This document shows positions 49,618 to 58,341 of a DNA stretch of 64,000 nucleotides, piece by piece. The position numbers and the translations under genes were made by a program. The DNA is from Achromobacter animicus (GTDB lineage Bacteria > Pseudomonadota > Gammaproteobacteria > Burkholderiales > Burkholderiaceae_B): assembly GCF_902859585.1 (NCBI RefSeq), contig NZ_CADIJM010000002.1, positions 496,001-560,000 of the forward strand. Reading direction: 5' to 3'. Under the pieces are notes generated by a model that worked only from the letters and a program-made list of their open reading frames with translations, did no database searches and had not been told where the DNA came from. Every line of letters starts with the position of its first letter. Within the stretch, counting starts at the first letter, position 1.

Positions 49618-50943
49618 CTACGCAGCCAGCGGCGCGATCCTGACTTCCGCCGACAGGCCGCCGCCTTCGCGGTTGGCAAGGATCAGCCTGCCGCCCAGCG
49701 CCTGTGCAAGCTGATGCGCAATGGCCAGTCCAAGGCCCGTCCCGCCCGTGTCCCGATTACGGGAGCTTTCCAGCCGGTAAAACGGTTGCAGCACCGCGTC
49801 CAGTTCGTCTGCCGGGATGCCCGGGCCGCGATCCAGCACATGGATGGATAGCGTCGCGTCGTCCCGTGCCGCCACACGCACTTCGGCGGCGCCCGCGAAC
49901 TTCAGCGCGTTGTCGATGAGATTGCCCAGGATGCGCCGCAAGGCATGGGGGCGCGTCAACAGCGGCGGGACGGCGTCGCCCGACAGGGACACGTCCTTGC
50001 CGGTGTCCTGATAGTCGCAAACCAGACTGTCCAGAAAGGCATTCAGGTCGATCCGCGCGGGCTGCTCGGTCTTGCCGTGGGCGCTGCGCGCATAGTCAAT
50101 GCCTTCGCGCACCAGCCGCTCGACTTCGTTCAGGTCCTGCGCCAGCTTGTCCCGGTCAGCGGATGCATCCATGAACTCCGTGCGCAGTTTCATGCGGGTG
50201 ATGGGCGTTTGCAGGTCGTGCGAGATGGCGCCCAGCATCTGCATGCGCTCGGCCAGATGCGCGGCGATGCGGTCCTGCATGGCATTGAAGGCGACGGCGG
50301 CGTGCGCGACTTCGGCCGGGCCCGCCTCGTCGAGCAGCGGGCTTTTGTGGTCGGGATCCAGTTCCTCGGCGGCGCGGGCCAGCCGGGTCAGCGGACGCAC
50401 GGCCAGTCGCACGGCCAGCCAGGCACAGCCGGCCAGCAGCAGCAACTGCACGCCCAGCACGCCAAACAGCCACGGCGCCGGCCGCATCCGCAGCAGTTCG
50501 ATGTCCAGAATCGCGGGCTGGCCATCGGACAGCACGACACGCGCCTGGATGTGGCGTGGGTCGTCGGCCATGGCTCGGACCGTGACGGGACGCTCCGGCC
50601 CCAGCGCGGCCTCGATCGACTGGGCAGCGGTGCGCGCGGCGTCCAGAGACAGCGGCTGGTCGGCCTTGCCGTCGCCCAGCAGATACTGGCGGTTGTTGCT
50701 GGACAGGCGCGGCAGCCAGGCGGCGCGCTCGGCGGCGGGCAGGCGGTCCAGGATGTCCATGGCGATGGCGACGTCGCGTTCCAGGTCGCCCAGCATCATG
50801 TTGCGGGTGGCGCTGTAGCGTTCGTAGAACAGCGAGGCGAACGACAGGCCGTACGCCAGGATCAGCCCCGCCACGAAGATCAGGAACAGCCGCGCGACCA
50901 GCGTGCGGGGCCAGGCGTGACGGCGCGGCGCGGCGGCACTCAC
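49618..50943 (-). CDS. Sensor histidine kinase, EnvZ-like
   Basis: A 441-residue membrane kinase. First membrane helix LFLIFVAGLILAYGLSFA (20-37), a short periplasmic domain of about 115 residues, second helix LFGVLGVQLLLLAGCAWLAV, HAMP, then phosphoacceptor His242 (AISHDLQTPITR), N-box LGNLIDNALKFA, and G boxes DRGPGIP and GGTGLGLAIA. It overlaps the response-regulator gene by 4 bases and phosphorylates that product. Signal unknown. Confidence 0.93.
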   Translation of the reverse strand: MSAAAPRRHAWPRTLVARLFLIFVAGLILAYGLSFASLFYERYSATRNMMLGDLERDVAIAMDILDRLPAAERAAWLPRLSSNNRQYLLGDGKADQPLSLDAARTAAQSIEAALGPERPVTVRAMADDPRHIQARVVLSDGQPAILDIELLRMRPAPWLFGVLGVQLLLLAGCAWLAVRLAVRPLTRLARAAEELDPDHKSPLLDEAGPAEVAHAAVAFNAMQDRIAAHLAERMQMLGAISHDLQTPITRMKLRTEFMDASADRDKLAQDLNEVERLVREGIDYARSAHGKTEQPARIDLNAFLDSLVCDYQDTGKDVSLSGDAVPPLLTRPHALRRILGNLIDNALKFAGAAEVRVAARDDATLSIHVLDRGPGIPADELDAVLQPFYRLESSRNRDTGGTGLGLAIAHQLAQALGGRLILANREGGGLSAEVRIAPLAA

Positions 50944-51680
50944 GGTTCGCCTTCCGAGACTTCCACCGCCGCGGAAAACACATAGCCTTCGCTACGCACG
51001 GTCTTGATGTACAGGGGTTCGCGCGCATCTTCGCGCAGGCGCTGGCGCAGGCGGCTGACCAGGAGGTCGATCGAACGACCGAAGAAGTCGGCGTCGCGGC
51101 CCTGCGTCAGGTTCAGCAGCTGGTCGCGGTTCAGCACGCGCTGCGGATGGTCCAGAAAGACGCGCAGCAGCCGGTACTCCGCGCCGCTGAGCGCCACGAT
51201 GGTGCCTTCGGCGTCCAGCAGGTGCCGCGCCGTGGTGTCCAGCCGCCAGTTTCCAAAGCTGATCTCGCGGCCCGGCTCGGTCACCTGAAAGTTGGGCGGC
51301 AGCATGCGCGTGCGACGCAGGATGGCCTTGATGCGCGCCAGCAGCTCGCGCGCCACGAACGGCTTGACCAGGTAATCGTCCGCGCCCATCTCCAGGCCCA
51401 GTACGCGGTCCATGTCGTCGCTGCGCGCCGTCAGCATCAGGATCGGGATGCGGCGGTGCTTGCCGCTGCGCAGTTCGCGGCACAGCACCAGGCCATCGTC
51501 GCCGGGCATCATGATGTCCAGCACGATCAGATCGACCGTCAGGTTCTCAAGCAGTTGCCGCATCTGCCGTCCGTCGGCGGCCAGCGTGACGGTCAGGCCG
51601 TTCTTGCGCAGAAAGCCGCCGGCCAGTTCGCGGATCTCGCGATCGTCGTCCACGATCATGACGTGGTCTATGTGGTCCAT
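50940..51680 (-). CDS. OmpR-family response regulator
   Basis: A 246-residue regulator with an N-terminal receiver (acidic DDD at 11-13, phosphoacceptor Asp55 in VLDIMMPGDDG, Lys in YLVKPF) and a C-terminal winged helix (ALSGAEYRLLRVFLDHPQRVLNRDQLL). Partner of the following kinase. A tiny secreted peptide gene lies 68 bases upstream on the same strand. Confidence 0.94.
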   Translation of the reverse strand: MDHIDHVMIVDDDREIRELAGGFLRKNGLTVTLAADGRQMRQLLENLTVDLIVLDIMMPGDDGLVLCRELRSGKHRRIPILMLTARSDDMDRVLGLEMGADDYLVKPFVARELLARIKAILRRTRMLPPNFQVTEPGREISFGNWRLDTTARHLLDAEGTIVALSGAEYRLLRVFLDHPQRVLNRDQLLNLTQGRDADFFGRSIDLLVSRLRQRLREDAREPLYIKTVRSEGYVFSAAVEVSEGEP

Positions 51681-51748
51681 CTGCGGGTGCCTTCCTGGTG
51701 GGTGATGGCGCGCCCGGCGCGCCGGCGGGGTTCCGGAATTCTATAGGC

Positions 51749-51880
51749 CTAGCGCTCGCCCGGGGGCAGGGGATCGCGGCGCGGGCGGGTGTTGGAGATG
51801 AGCTGGCATTGGAAGGGCTTGGCGGCCTCGGCGGTGAAGCCGCCAAAGAGCAGCAGCAGGACGGCAAGAAAGCGTTTCAT
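51749..51880 (-). CDS. Small secreted peptide, 43 residues, upstream of the two-component system
   Basis: ATG 51880 follows GGAGTCCC; the product starts MKRFLAVLLLLFGGFTAEAA, a clear signal peptide with an AEA cleavage site, leaving about 23 residues (KPFQCQLISNTRPRRDPLPP) with one cysteine and many prolines and arginines. No family is recognised. It sits directly upstream of the regulator gene on the same strand and could be a signal, target or modulator of the system. Short size makes chance possible. Confidence 0.5.
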   Translation of the reverse strand: MKRFLAVLLLLFGGFTAEAAKPFQCQLISNTRPRRDPLPPGER

Positions 51881-52053
51881 GAGGGACTCCGTTGCGGGGT
51901 GTGATCGGTTTATAGCGCCGGGCCGCCCGCGGAGTGTGTCGTACTGTATACGGCCTGGCGGCGGATACACGCGCTTGAAAAAATCCGCCGATCCGGCACA
52001 TGCCGGATACGTGCCACGGGTGCAATGGGGTCACTTTCCAAAGGACGACCCCC

Positions 52054-52740
52054 ATGGACCTCATCAACACCCCCATCGCGTTGCTTGCCGGCATGCTGAC
52101 CATTGCGTCTCCCTGCGTGCTGCCCCTGTTGCCCGTGCTGCTGGGCACTTCGCTGGAACGGTCCGGCCGCCTGCGCCCCTTGTTTGTCGTGTCCGGCTTC
52201 GTGCTGGCGTTCGCCGGCCTGGGCATTGCCCTCAGCCTCATTTCCAATCTGAATGAACACGTGCATGAAGCCGTGCGCTCGACCTCGATCGTCCTGCTGG
52301 CGCTGTTCGGCCTGGTGCGGATCTGGCCCGACCCTTACGACCGGCTGATCGCCCGCGTCGGCGGCCCGTTGCAGCGCCTGGCGGCGGCGGGCGGCACGGG
52401 CAGCGGCAATGCGGGCGGCTTTGTGCTGGGTCTGTCGCTGGGCGCCGTGTGGACGCCGTGCGCGGGGCCGGTGCTGGCTTCGATCCTGGTGCTGGCGGCC
52501 AAGGCGCAGGACCTCGTGCAGTCCAGCACGTTGCTGCTGGTGTTCGCCATCGGCGCCGGCGTCCCGATGCTGGTGATCGCCTACGGCGGGCAGGCCATCG
52601 CCACCCGGGTGCGCGGCCTGTCGCGCTACACGCAGCGCTTGCAGCAGGGCTTTGGGGTGCTGCTCGTCCTGACCGCAATCGCCATTTACTTCCAGTACGA
52701 CGTCCTGGCCTATGCCTGGATCACCAACCTCTTCGCCTGA
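52054..52740 (+). CDS. CcdA/DsbD-type thiol-transporting membrane protein
   Basis: A 228-residue membrane protein with about six helices and the two family cysteines, Cys21 in IASPCVLPLLP and Cys136 in VWTPCAGPV. It carries reducing power from the cytoplasm across the membrane. Start 52054 follows AAGGAC. The next gene, 17 bases on, codes a periplasmic thioredoxin-like protein that would receive the electrons; no DsbD N-terminal domain is attached. Confidence 0.88.
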   Translation: MDLINTPIALLAGMLTIASPCVLPLLPVLLGTSLERSGRLRPLFVVSGFVLAFAGLGIALSLISNLNEHVHEAVRSTSIVLLALFGLVRIWPDPYDRLIARVGGPLQRLAAAGGTGSGNAGGFVLGLSLGAVWTPCAGPVLASILVLAAKAQDLVQSSTLLLVFAIGAGVPMLVIAYGGQAIATRVRGLSRYTQRLQQGFGVLLVLTAIAIYFQYDVLAYAWITNLFA

Positions 52741-52757
52741 CCCTCAAGGAGATAACC

Positions 52758-53285
52758 ATGTTTGCCACGTTCAAGAAGATTGCCCTGGGCGCGCTGATCG
52801 GCGCCTGCCTGATGCAGGGCGCCGCGCAGGCCGCGCCGGCCGCCGCAGTCCCGGCCCCGGAATTCACCGGCATCGAAAAATGGCTCAACAGCGAGCCGCT
52901 GACGATGGAATCGCTGCGCGGCAAGGTCGTGCTGGTGGATTTCTGGACCTACACCTGCATCAACTGCATCCGCACGCTGCCTTACGTCACGAGCTGGTAT
53001 CAGAAGTACAAGGATCAGGGCCTGGTCGTCGTGGGCGTGCACACGCCGGAGTTTCCGTTTGAACGGTCGACCCCGAATGTGGAAAAGGCGCTGCAACGCT
53101 TCGGCATCACCTATCCGGTCGCGCAGGACAACCGCTACGCCACCTGGACCGCCTACCGCAACCAGTATTGGCCCGCGGCGTACCTGATCGACAAGCAGGG
53201 CAAGGTGGTCTATAGCCACTTCGGCGAAGGCCGGTACAAGGAGACCGAGGCGGAGATCCAGCGGCTGCTGGCTCAACCCGGCTGA
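52758..53285 (+). CDS. Periplasmic thioredoxin-like (TlpA/DipZ-type) protein
   Basis: A 175-residue protein with a signal peptide (ALGALIGACLMQGAAQAAPA), then a redoxin domain with DFWTYTCINCIRTLPY, active-site Cys67 and Cys70, and YWPAAYLIDKQGKVVY with the cis-proline loop. CINC active sites are typical of the DipZ C-terminal domain. Start follows AAGGAGA. Together with the CcdA-like protein it forms a periplasmic reduction pathway. Confidence 0.88.
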   Translation: MFATFKKIALGALIGACLMQGAAQAAPAAAVPAPEFTGIEKWLNSEPLTMESLRGKVVLVDFWTYTCINCIRTLPYVTSWYQKYKDQGLVVVGVHTPEFPFERSTPNVEKALQRFGITYPVAQDNRYATWTAYRNQYWPAAYLIDKQGKVVYSHFGEGRYKETEAEIQRLLAQPG

Positions 53286-53296
53286 GCCCGGACCAA

Positions 53297-53317
53297 GGCC
53301 CGGAGGAAACCCGGGCC
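53297..53317 (+). terminator. Hairpin after the thioredoxin-like gene
   Basis: GGCCCGG (53297-53303) and CCGGGCC (53311-53317) with a 7-base loop, 12 bases after the stop. Followed by C-rich, not T-rich, sequence. Confidence 0.35.
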
Positions 53318-53429
53318 AATCCCCCCTCCGCCAAACCCCGCGCAAACCAGATATGCGATCCCGCGCATAGCCCCGGCCCCGCCCCGCGCCTACCATGCTG
53401 CAAACACAAGAACGAAGTTTGGAGACAGC

Positions 53430-54410
53430 ATGAAGATCGTTAGCGCGCTGACCGCGGCCGGGCTTTTGCTCGGCGCGGGTCTGTTTTCCGCGGCTGGGGC
53501 CGCAGGTTCCTATCCCGACCGGCCCCTGCGGCTGGTCGTTCCCTTTCCGGCCGGCGGGGCCACCGACCTGATGGCTCGGGCGCTGGCGCAAGGGCTGGGC
53601 GAGAAGCTGGGCCAGTCCGTGGTGGTGGAAAACCGGGGCGGGGCGGGCGGCTCGATCGGGGCCGAGGCGGTGGCGACCGCCGCGCCGGACGGCTACACCC
53701 TGCTGTATTCGACGATGGGTGTGCTGACGATCAATCCATCGCTGTACGCCAAGCTGCGCTATGACCCGCAAAAGAGCTTTGCGCCGGTCTCGCTGACCAA
53801 CCTGACCGCCAACCTGCTGGTGGTGAACCCGGCACTGAAGGTGAACTCCGTGACGGAGCTTGCCGAGCTTGCCCGCCGCCAGCCCGGCGAGCTGACCTTC
53901 AGTTCTTCGGGCAACGGCACGACCAGCCATCTGGCCGGCGAGATGTTCAAGTCCACGGCAGACGTGGATATCCGCCACATTCCGTACAAGGGCACGTCCG
54001 GCGCGATCAACGACTTCATGGCCGGCCGCATCTCGATGATGATCGACACCTCGTCCAATTTCGTGGAGCAGGTCAAGGACGGCAAGGTCAAGGCCTTGGG
54101 CGTGACGAGCCGCAAGCGCCTGGCGGCGTTGCCCGACGTGCCGTCGATCTCGGAGACGCCGGGTTTCGAGGACTACGAAGTCAGCCTGTGGTCAGGCGTG
54201 CTGGCGCCCGCGGGCACGCCGCGCGCCATCATCGATCGGCTCAACGCGGACATCAAAACCGTGATGACGGCGCCGCAGATGGTCGAGCGCATGGCGGGCT
54301 ACGGCATTCAGACCACGTACAGCACCCCCGAGGAATTCTCCGAACGCATCCGCGCCGACACGCAGAAGTGGGCGCGCATCATCGACGCGTCCGGCGCGCG
54401 CGCGGACTGA
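53430..54410 (+). CDS. Bug/TctC-family periplasmic substrate-binding protein
   Basis: A 326-residue Bug receptor: signal MKIVSALTAAGLLLGAGLFSAAGA, RLVVPFPAGGATDLMARAL, VVVENRGGAGGSIGA and RHIPYKGTSGAINDFMAGRI. Start follows TTGGAGAC. First gene of the operon to 58303; the next gene is a second Bug receptor. Confidence 0.92.
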   Translation: MKIVSALTAAGLLLGAGLFSAAGAAGSYPDRPLRLVVPFPAGGATDLMARALAQGLGEKLGQSVVVENRGGAGGSIGAEAVATAAPDGYTLLYSTMGVLTINPSLYAKLRYDPQKSFAPVSLTNLTANLLVVNPALKVNSVTELAELARRQPGELTFSSSGNGTTSHLAGEMFKSTADVDIRHIPYKGTSGAINDFMAGRISMMIDTSSNFVEQVKDGKVKALGVTSRKRLAALPDVPSISETPGFEDYEVSLWSGVLAPAGTPRAIIDRLNADIKTVMTAPQMVERMAGYGIQTTYSTPEEFSERIRADTQKWARIIDASGARAD

Positions 54411-54455
54411 GCACCGGCCCGCCTGGCCATCGCATCTCCAACCAACGGAACGACC

Positions 54456-55424
54456 ATGCCTTCGATGATCCGAGCTTTGCTGGCGGCGGCTGCCGCACTG
54501 TCCTTCGCGTCCGCCCCGGCCGCCGCCGCGTACCCGGACCATCCCATTACGTTGATCAATCCGTACGCCGCCGGCGGTCCGGCCGACGTGGTGGCGCGCA
54601 GCCTGGCGCGCGCGCTGGAAAAGCGCCTGGGCCAGCCGGTCGTGGTCGAGAACAAGCCGGGCGGCGGCGCATCCATCGGAACGGGCTTCGTGGCGCGCGC
54701 CAAGCCGGACGGCTACACGCTGCTGCTCGGCACGTCGGCCGGCCACGTCGTGACGCCGCTGATGCAGAAGACGATATACGACGGCATCCAGGGCTTCGAG
54801 TTCTGCTCGGTGGTGGCGGTGCAGCCCATCATGCTGGTCGTCAACCCGTCGCGCGGCATCAGGACGGTGCCTGACCTGATCGCCCGCGCCAAGGCGGAAC
54901 CCGGCAAGCTCAGCTACGGGTCGGCGGGCGTCGGAGGGGCCACGCACCTGGGCGCGGAACTGTTCCAGCAGGCCGCGCACGTGCAGCTCAATCACATTCC
55001 CTATGCCGGCGCGTCGCCTGCGATCAACGACGCGGTGGGCGGGCAGATCGACCTGGCCATGTTGAACCTGTCCGCCAGCCTGCCGTTCATCCGCCAGGGC
55101 CGGCTGGTGCCGTTGGCGTATGCGGCCGACAAGCGCTCGCCGCTGTTGCCCGACGTGCCCACGCTGGACGAGGCCGGCGTGAAAGGGGCGCAGGCCGCCA
55201 CCTGGTACAGCTTGGCCGCGCCTGCCGGCACGCCGCCCGACATCGTGCAGAAGCTGAGCGACACCGTCCGAAGCGTGAACGACGATCCCGACTACCGCCG
55301 CATCATGCAGGACCAGGCGATAGAGTTGATGGCGCTGTCTCCCCAGGATGCCGGCGCCTACGTCCGGAAGGACCGCGCCGACATGCAGCGGCTGCTGGGC
55401 ACACTGGGGCTGCTGGCCAAATGA
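54456..55424 (+). CDS. Second Bug/TctC-family receptor in tandem
   Basis: A 322-residue Bug receptor with signal MPSMIRALLAAAAALSFASAPAAAA, TLINPYAAGGPADVVARSL, VVVENKPGGGASIGTG and NHIPYAGASPAINDAVGGQI. It is clearly different from its upstream neighbour (TLINPYAAGG versus RLVVPFPAGG), so the two are old paralogues likely with different ligands. 45 bases separate them. Confidence 0.92.
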   Translation: MPSMIRALLAAAAALSFASAPAAAAYPDHPITLINPYAAGGPADVVARSLARALEKRLGQPVVVENKPGGGASIGTGFVARAKPDGYTLLLGTSAGHVVTPLMQKTIYDGIQGFEFCSVVAVQPIMLVVNPSRGIRTVPDLIARAKAEPGKLSYGSAGVGGATHLGAELFQQAAHVQLNHIPYAGASPAINDAVGGQIDLAMLNLSASLPFIRQGRLVPLAYAADKRSPLLPDVPTLDEAGVKGAQAATWYSLAAPAGTPPDIVQKLSDTVRSVNDDPDYRRIMQDQAIELMALSPQDAGAYVRKDRADMQRLLGTLGLLAK

Positions 55425-55461
55425 TTCCCCACTTTCCTGCGCCGCGATAGGCGCCCGCACC

Positions 55462-56106
55462 ATGAACTTCGACTTCAGCAAGCTGGCCTCGGCCGACGCC
55501 TTCAAGCTGCTCTCCAGCGTGGTCGTGCCCCGGCCCATCGCCTGGGTGGTCAGCCAGTCGGAAGCGGGCGTGCGCAATGCCGCGCCGTTCTCGTTCTTCA
55601 ACGTGGTCAGCAGCGACCCGCCCATCGTCGCGCTGGGCATCGGACCGCGCGGCGGGCAATTGAAGGACACCTCGCGCAACATCCTGCAGACGCGGCAGTT
55701 CGTGATCAACCTGGTGTCCGCGGAGCTGGCCGAACAGATGAATCACACCAGCCTGGACTACGACGCCGGCATCGACGAACTGGCGCGCGCCGGGCTGGCG
55801 ACCGAACCGTCCCTGATCGTGGCGCCGCCGCGCATCGCGCAGAGTCCGGCCGCGCTGGAATGCGAGGTCTGGCAGGTGCTGGACGCAGCGCCGCAGCGCG
55901 TGATTGTGTTGGCGCGGGTGGTCGCGCTGTACCTGCGGGACGACGCCTTGCTCGATGCCGGCAAGTTCTATGTGGACACGCCCGCGCTGCGCCTGCTGGG
56001 CCGCATGCACGGCGCGGGCTGGTACGCACATACCAGCGATCTATTTCAGATGCGCACGCCCGACGCGGCCAACGATCCCGCCGTGCGGCCCGCGCAGGGG
56101 CATTGA
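55462..56106 (+). CDS. Flavin reductase-like protein (DIM6/NTAB)
   Basis: A 214-residue FMN-binding split-barrel protein. The family start SSVVVPRPIAWVVSQSEAGV and NAAPFSFFNVVSSDPPIVALG are clear. It may supply reduced flavin to a monooxygenase or act directly on a substrate, though no two-component monooxygenase is in this operon. 37 bases follow the Bug stop; the ribosome site is weak. Confidence 0.88.
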   Translation: MNFDFSKLASADAFKLLSSVVVPRPIAWVVSQSEAGVRNAAPFSFFNVVSSDPPIVALGIGPRGGQLKDTSRNILQTRQFVINLVSAELAEQMNHTSLDYDAGIDELARAGLATEPSLIVAPPRIAQSPAALECEVWQVLDAAPQRVIVLARVVALYLRDDALLDAGKFYVDTPALRLLGRMHGAGWYAHTSDLFQMRTPDAANDPAVRPAQGH

Positions 56107-56143
56107 ATGCCCCGCAGACCTTGAACCCTTTTGGAGCCTGTCG

Positions 56144-56758
56144 ATGAAACTGCATTGGTCGCCGCGATCGCCCTTCGTGCGCAAGGTGATGATCGTCATT
56201 CACGAGGCCGGCATCGAGGACCGCGTGGCGCTGGTGCGCACGCCGGTCGCGATGGACAAGCCCAACCTGGATCTGGTGCCCGACAATCCGCTGATCAAGC
56301 TGCCTACGCTGGTCCTGGACGACGGCACGGCGTTGTACGACTCGCGCGTCATCTGCGCCTACCTGGACACGCTGACGGGCTGCGGCCTGTTGCCGGACGA
56401 TGCTCAGGCTCGCCTGACCGCCGAACGCCGCCAGGCCCTGGGAGACGGTTTCCTGGACGCGCTGCTGCTGTTCCGCCAGGAACGCAACAAGCCCGCCGAG
56501 CGCCAGACGCCCGCGTGGCTCGACGCCTTTGCGCTGAAAACCCGAGCGGTGCTTGCCGCGCTGGAAGCCGAGGCGCCGGCGCTGCAGGCCAGCGGCTTCG
56601 ACCTGGGCCTGATCGCCATCGGTTGCGCGCTGTCGTACATGGACTATCGTTTCCCGGACATCACCTGGCGCGACGGCCACCCGGCGTTGGCGGCGTGGCA
56701 CGCGCGGTTCGCCGCCCGGCCCTCGGTAATGCGCACGCAACCCGACGAAACCCCGTGA
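56144..56758 (+). CDS. Glutathione S-transferase family protein
   Basis: A 204-residue cytoplasmic protein with an N-terminal thioredoxin-like half (MKLHWSPRSPFVRKVMIVIH; LPTLVLDDGTALYDSRVICAYLD, shown in part) and a helical C-terminal half. The catalytic position near the N-terminus is Ser (SPRSPF). In catabolic operons such proteins isomerise or dehalogenate intermediates. Start follows TTGGAG. Confidence 0.88.
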   Translation: MKLHWSPRSPFVRKVMIVIHEAGIEDRVALVRTPVAMDKPNLDLVPDNPLIKLPTLVLDDGTALYDSRVICAYLDTLTGCGLLPDDAQARLTAERRQALGDGFLDALLLFRQERNKPAERQTPAWLDAFALKTRAVLAALEAEAPALQASGFDLGLIAIGCALSYMDYRFPDITWRDGHPALAAWHARFAARPSVMRTQPDETP

Positions 56759-56768
56759 ACAGAGGACG

Positions 56769-57383
56769 ATGATGAGCCGTATCCCGCTACCCGATCCCGC
56801 CACCATGACCGATGCGCAGAAGGGCGTGTACGAGAAGATCGTCTCCGGTCCGCGCGGCCGCCTCGTCGGTCCCCTGCGCGCCGCGCTGCACAATCCTGAT
56901 CTGGCCGATCGCTGGCAGGCGCTGGGGGCGCTGCTGCGCTTTGGCACCAGCCTGCCGCCCCGCGTCAGCGAGCTTGCCATCGTGGTGACGGCGCGCCGCT
57001 GGAACAGCCAGATCGAGTGGCATATCCATGCGCAAGCCGCCCGGGCCGCAGGCATCTCGGATGCCGTGCTGGACGCGATACGGGCCCGCGTGACGCCGGT
57101 ATTCGACAACCGCGACGACGAAATCGTCTATGAGTTCGCGCGGCAGCTCCAGGAGACCGGGCAGGTCGAACCAGTCCTGTATGCGCAGGCGGTCGAGCGC
57201 TGGGCCGCCGTTGGCGTGGTGGAACTGACCGCTGTGATCGGCTACTACACGATGGTGTCCATGACGCTGAACGCGCACGAGATCCCGATGCCCGACGACG
57301 CGCCGCCGCCGCTGGATACACCGGCGCAGGATGGCGCGCCGGCGCTCAGCCGCCTGGCGCCGCTGGCCGGGAGCGCATCATGA
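56769..57383 (+). CDS. Carboxymuconolactone-decarboxylase-like protein without cysteines
   Basis: A 204-residue all-helical protein of the CMD/AhpD group: LPPRVSELAIVVTARRWNSQIEWHIHAQAARAAGIS (parts) is the core. AhpD-type enzymes carry a CxxC here; this protein has EWHIH and no cysteine at all, so it is not a peroxidase of that kind and is nearer the PcaC decarboxylase branch. It overlaps the amidohydrolase gene by ATGA. ATG 56772 is an alternative start. Confidence 0.82.
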   Translation: MMSRIPLPDPATMTDAQKGVYEKIVSGPRGRLVGPLRAALHNPDLADRWQALGALLRFGTSLPPRVSELAIVVTARRWNSQIEWHIHAQAARAAGISDAVLDAIRARVTPVFDNRDDEIVYEFARQLQETGQVEPVLYAQAVERWAAVGVVELTAVIGYYTMVSMTLNAHEIPMPDDAPPPLDTPAQDGAPALSRLAPLAGSAS

Positions 57384-58303
57384 GCGCCGCCGGCAACCCC
57401 AGCCCCGGCGCGCAGGCGCGCGCCTACGTGCCGGACAGCGTGGAGACGCCGCGCATGCCCGTGACACCCCGCCATACGCTGCCGGCGGGGGCGTGCGATA
57501 CGCATTGCCACGTCTTCGGGCCCTACGAACGCTTTCCATTGCAGCATCCGTCGTCCTACGCCGCGCCGGACGCGCCGGCCGAACGCTATCTGCGCATGCT
57601 GGACACGTTGGGCGCCGCGCGGGGCGTGCTGGTGCAACCGGCGCCCTACGGGACGAATCCGGACGCGTTGCTGGCCGCCGTGGCGCAGGGCGGAGAGCGC
57701 CTGCGCGGAATTGCCGTGGCGGACCCCACGGCCACCGATGCGAAATTGCAGGCCCTTTACGACGGCGGCGTGCGCGGCCTGCGCTTTGTCGAGGCGCGCG
57801 ATCCGGCGGGCAACCTGTTTGCCGGCAGCGTGGGATTCGATCAGGTGGCGGCGCTTGCGCCGCGCATGAAGCGGTTCGGCCTGCATGCGCAGCTTTGGGC
57901 GCCGTGCGATACCTACCTGCGCCATCTGCCTGCACTGGCCAAGCTGGATCTGCCGCTGGTCATCGACCACCTGGGCAGCCTCGTGCCCGCGCGCGGCGCC
58001 GAGGACCCGGTGTTCCAGATGCTGCACGGCCTGCTGGCCGATGGGCGGATCTGGATGAAGCTGACCGTATGCCGGGTCGGCACCGCGCCTGACTACGAAA
58101 ACGCGCGCGGCATCCACGACGCCTTCACCCGCGCCAATCCGGACCAGGTGCTGTGGGGGTCGGACTGGCCCTTTGTGCGCATGGGCGCGGCGGCGCCGTC
58201 GGCCGATGCGCTGGTGGATCTGGCGCACGATTGGCTGGGCAACGACGCGTTGCGCAGGAAGGTTTGGGTCGACAACCCCGCGCGCCTGTACGGATTCAGG
58301 TAA
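57380..58303 (+). CDS. Amidohydrolase, 2-pyrone-4,6-dicarboxylate-lactonase-like
   Basis: A 307-residue TIM-barrel hydrolase. His42-x-His44 in CDTHCHVFGPYERFP, LVIDHLGSLVP, and the terminal acid in VLWGSDWPFVRM match the LigI-type lactonases and related amidohydrolase-2 enzymes, which open pyrone or lactone rings in aromatic acid breakdown. The start overlaps the previous stop by 4 bases. Last gene of the operon; with the CMD-like and GST genes it points to a ring-cleavage product or lactone as substrate. Confidence 0.88.
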   Translation: MSAAGNPSPGAQARAYVPDSVETPRMPVTPRHTLPAGACDTHCHVFGPYERFPLQHPSSYAAPDAPAERYLRMLDTLGAARGVLVQPAPYGTNPDALLAAVAQGGERLRGIAVADPTATDAKLQALYDGGVRGLRFVEARDPAGNLFAGSVGFDQVAALAPRMKRFGLHAQLWAPCDTYLRHLPALAKLDLPLVIDHLGSLVPARGAEDPVFQMLHGLLADGRIWMKLTVCRVGTAPDYENARGIHDAFTRANPDQVLWGSDWPFVRMGAAAPSADALVDLAHDWLGNDALRRKVWVDNPARLYGFR

Positions 58304-58309
58304 GCGCCC

Positions 58310-58341
58310 GCACGCCGGCCCGGGTTTACGGGCTGGCGTGC
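58310..58341. terminator. Bidirectional hairpin over the convergent stops
   Basis: GCACGCCGGCCCG (58310-58322), loop GGTTTA, CGGGCTGGCGTGC (58329-58341): a 13-bp stem with one G-T wobble. It includes the stop codon of the LysR gene and stands just past the amidohydrolase stop. No T run. Confidence 0.5.
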
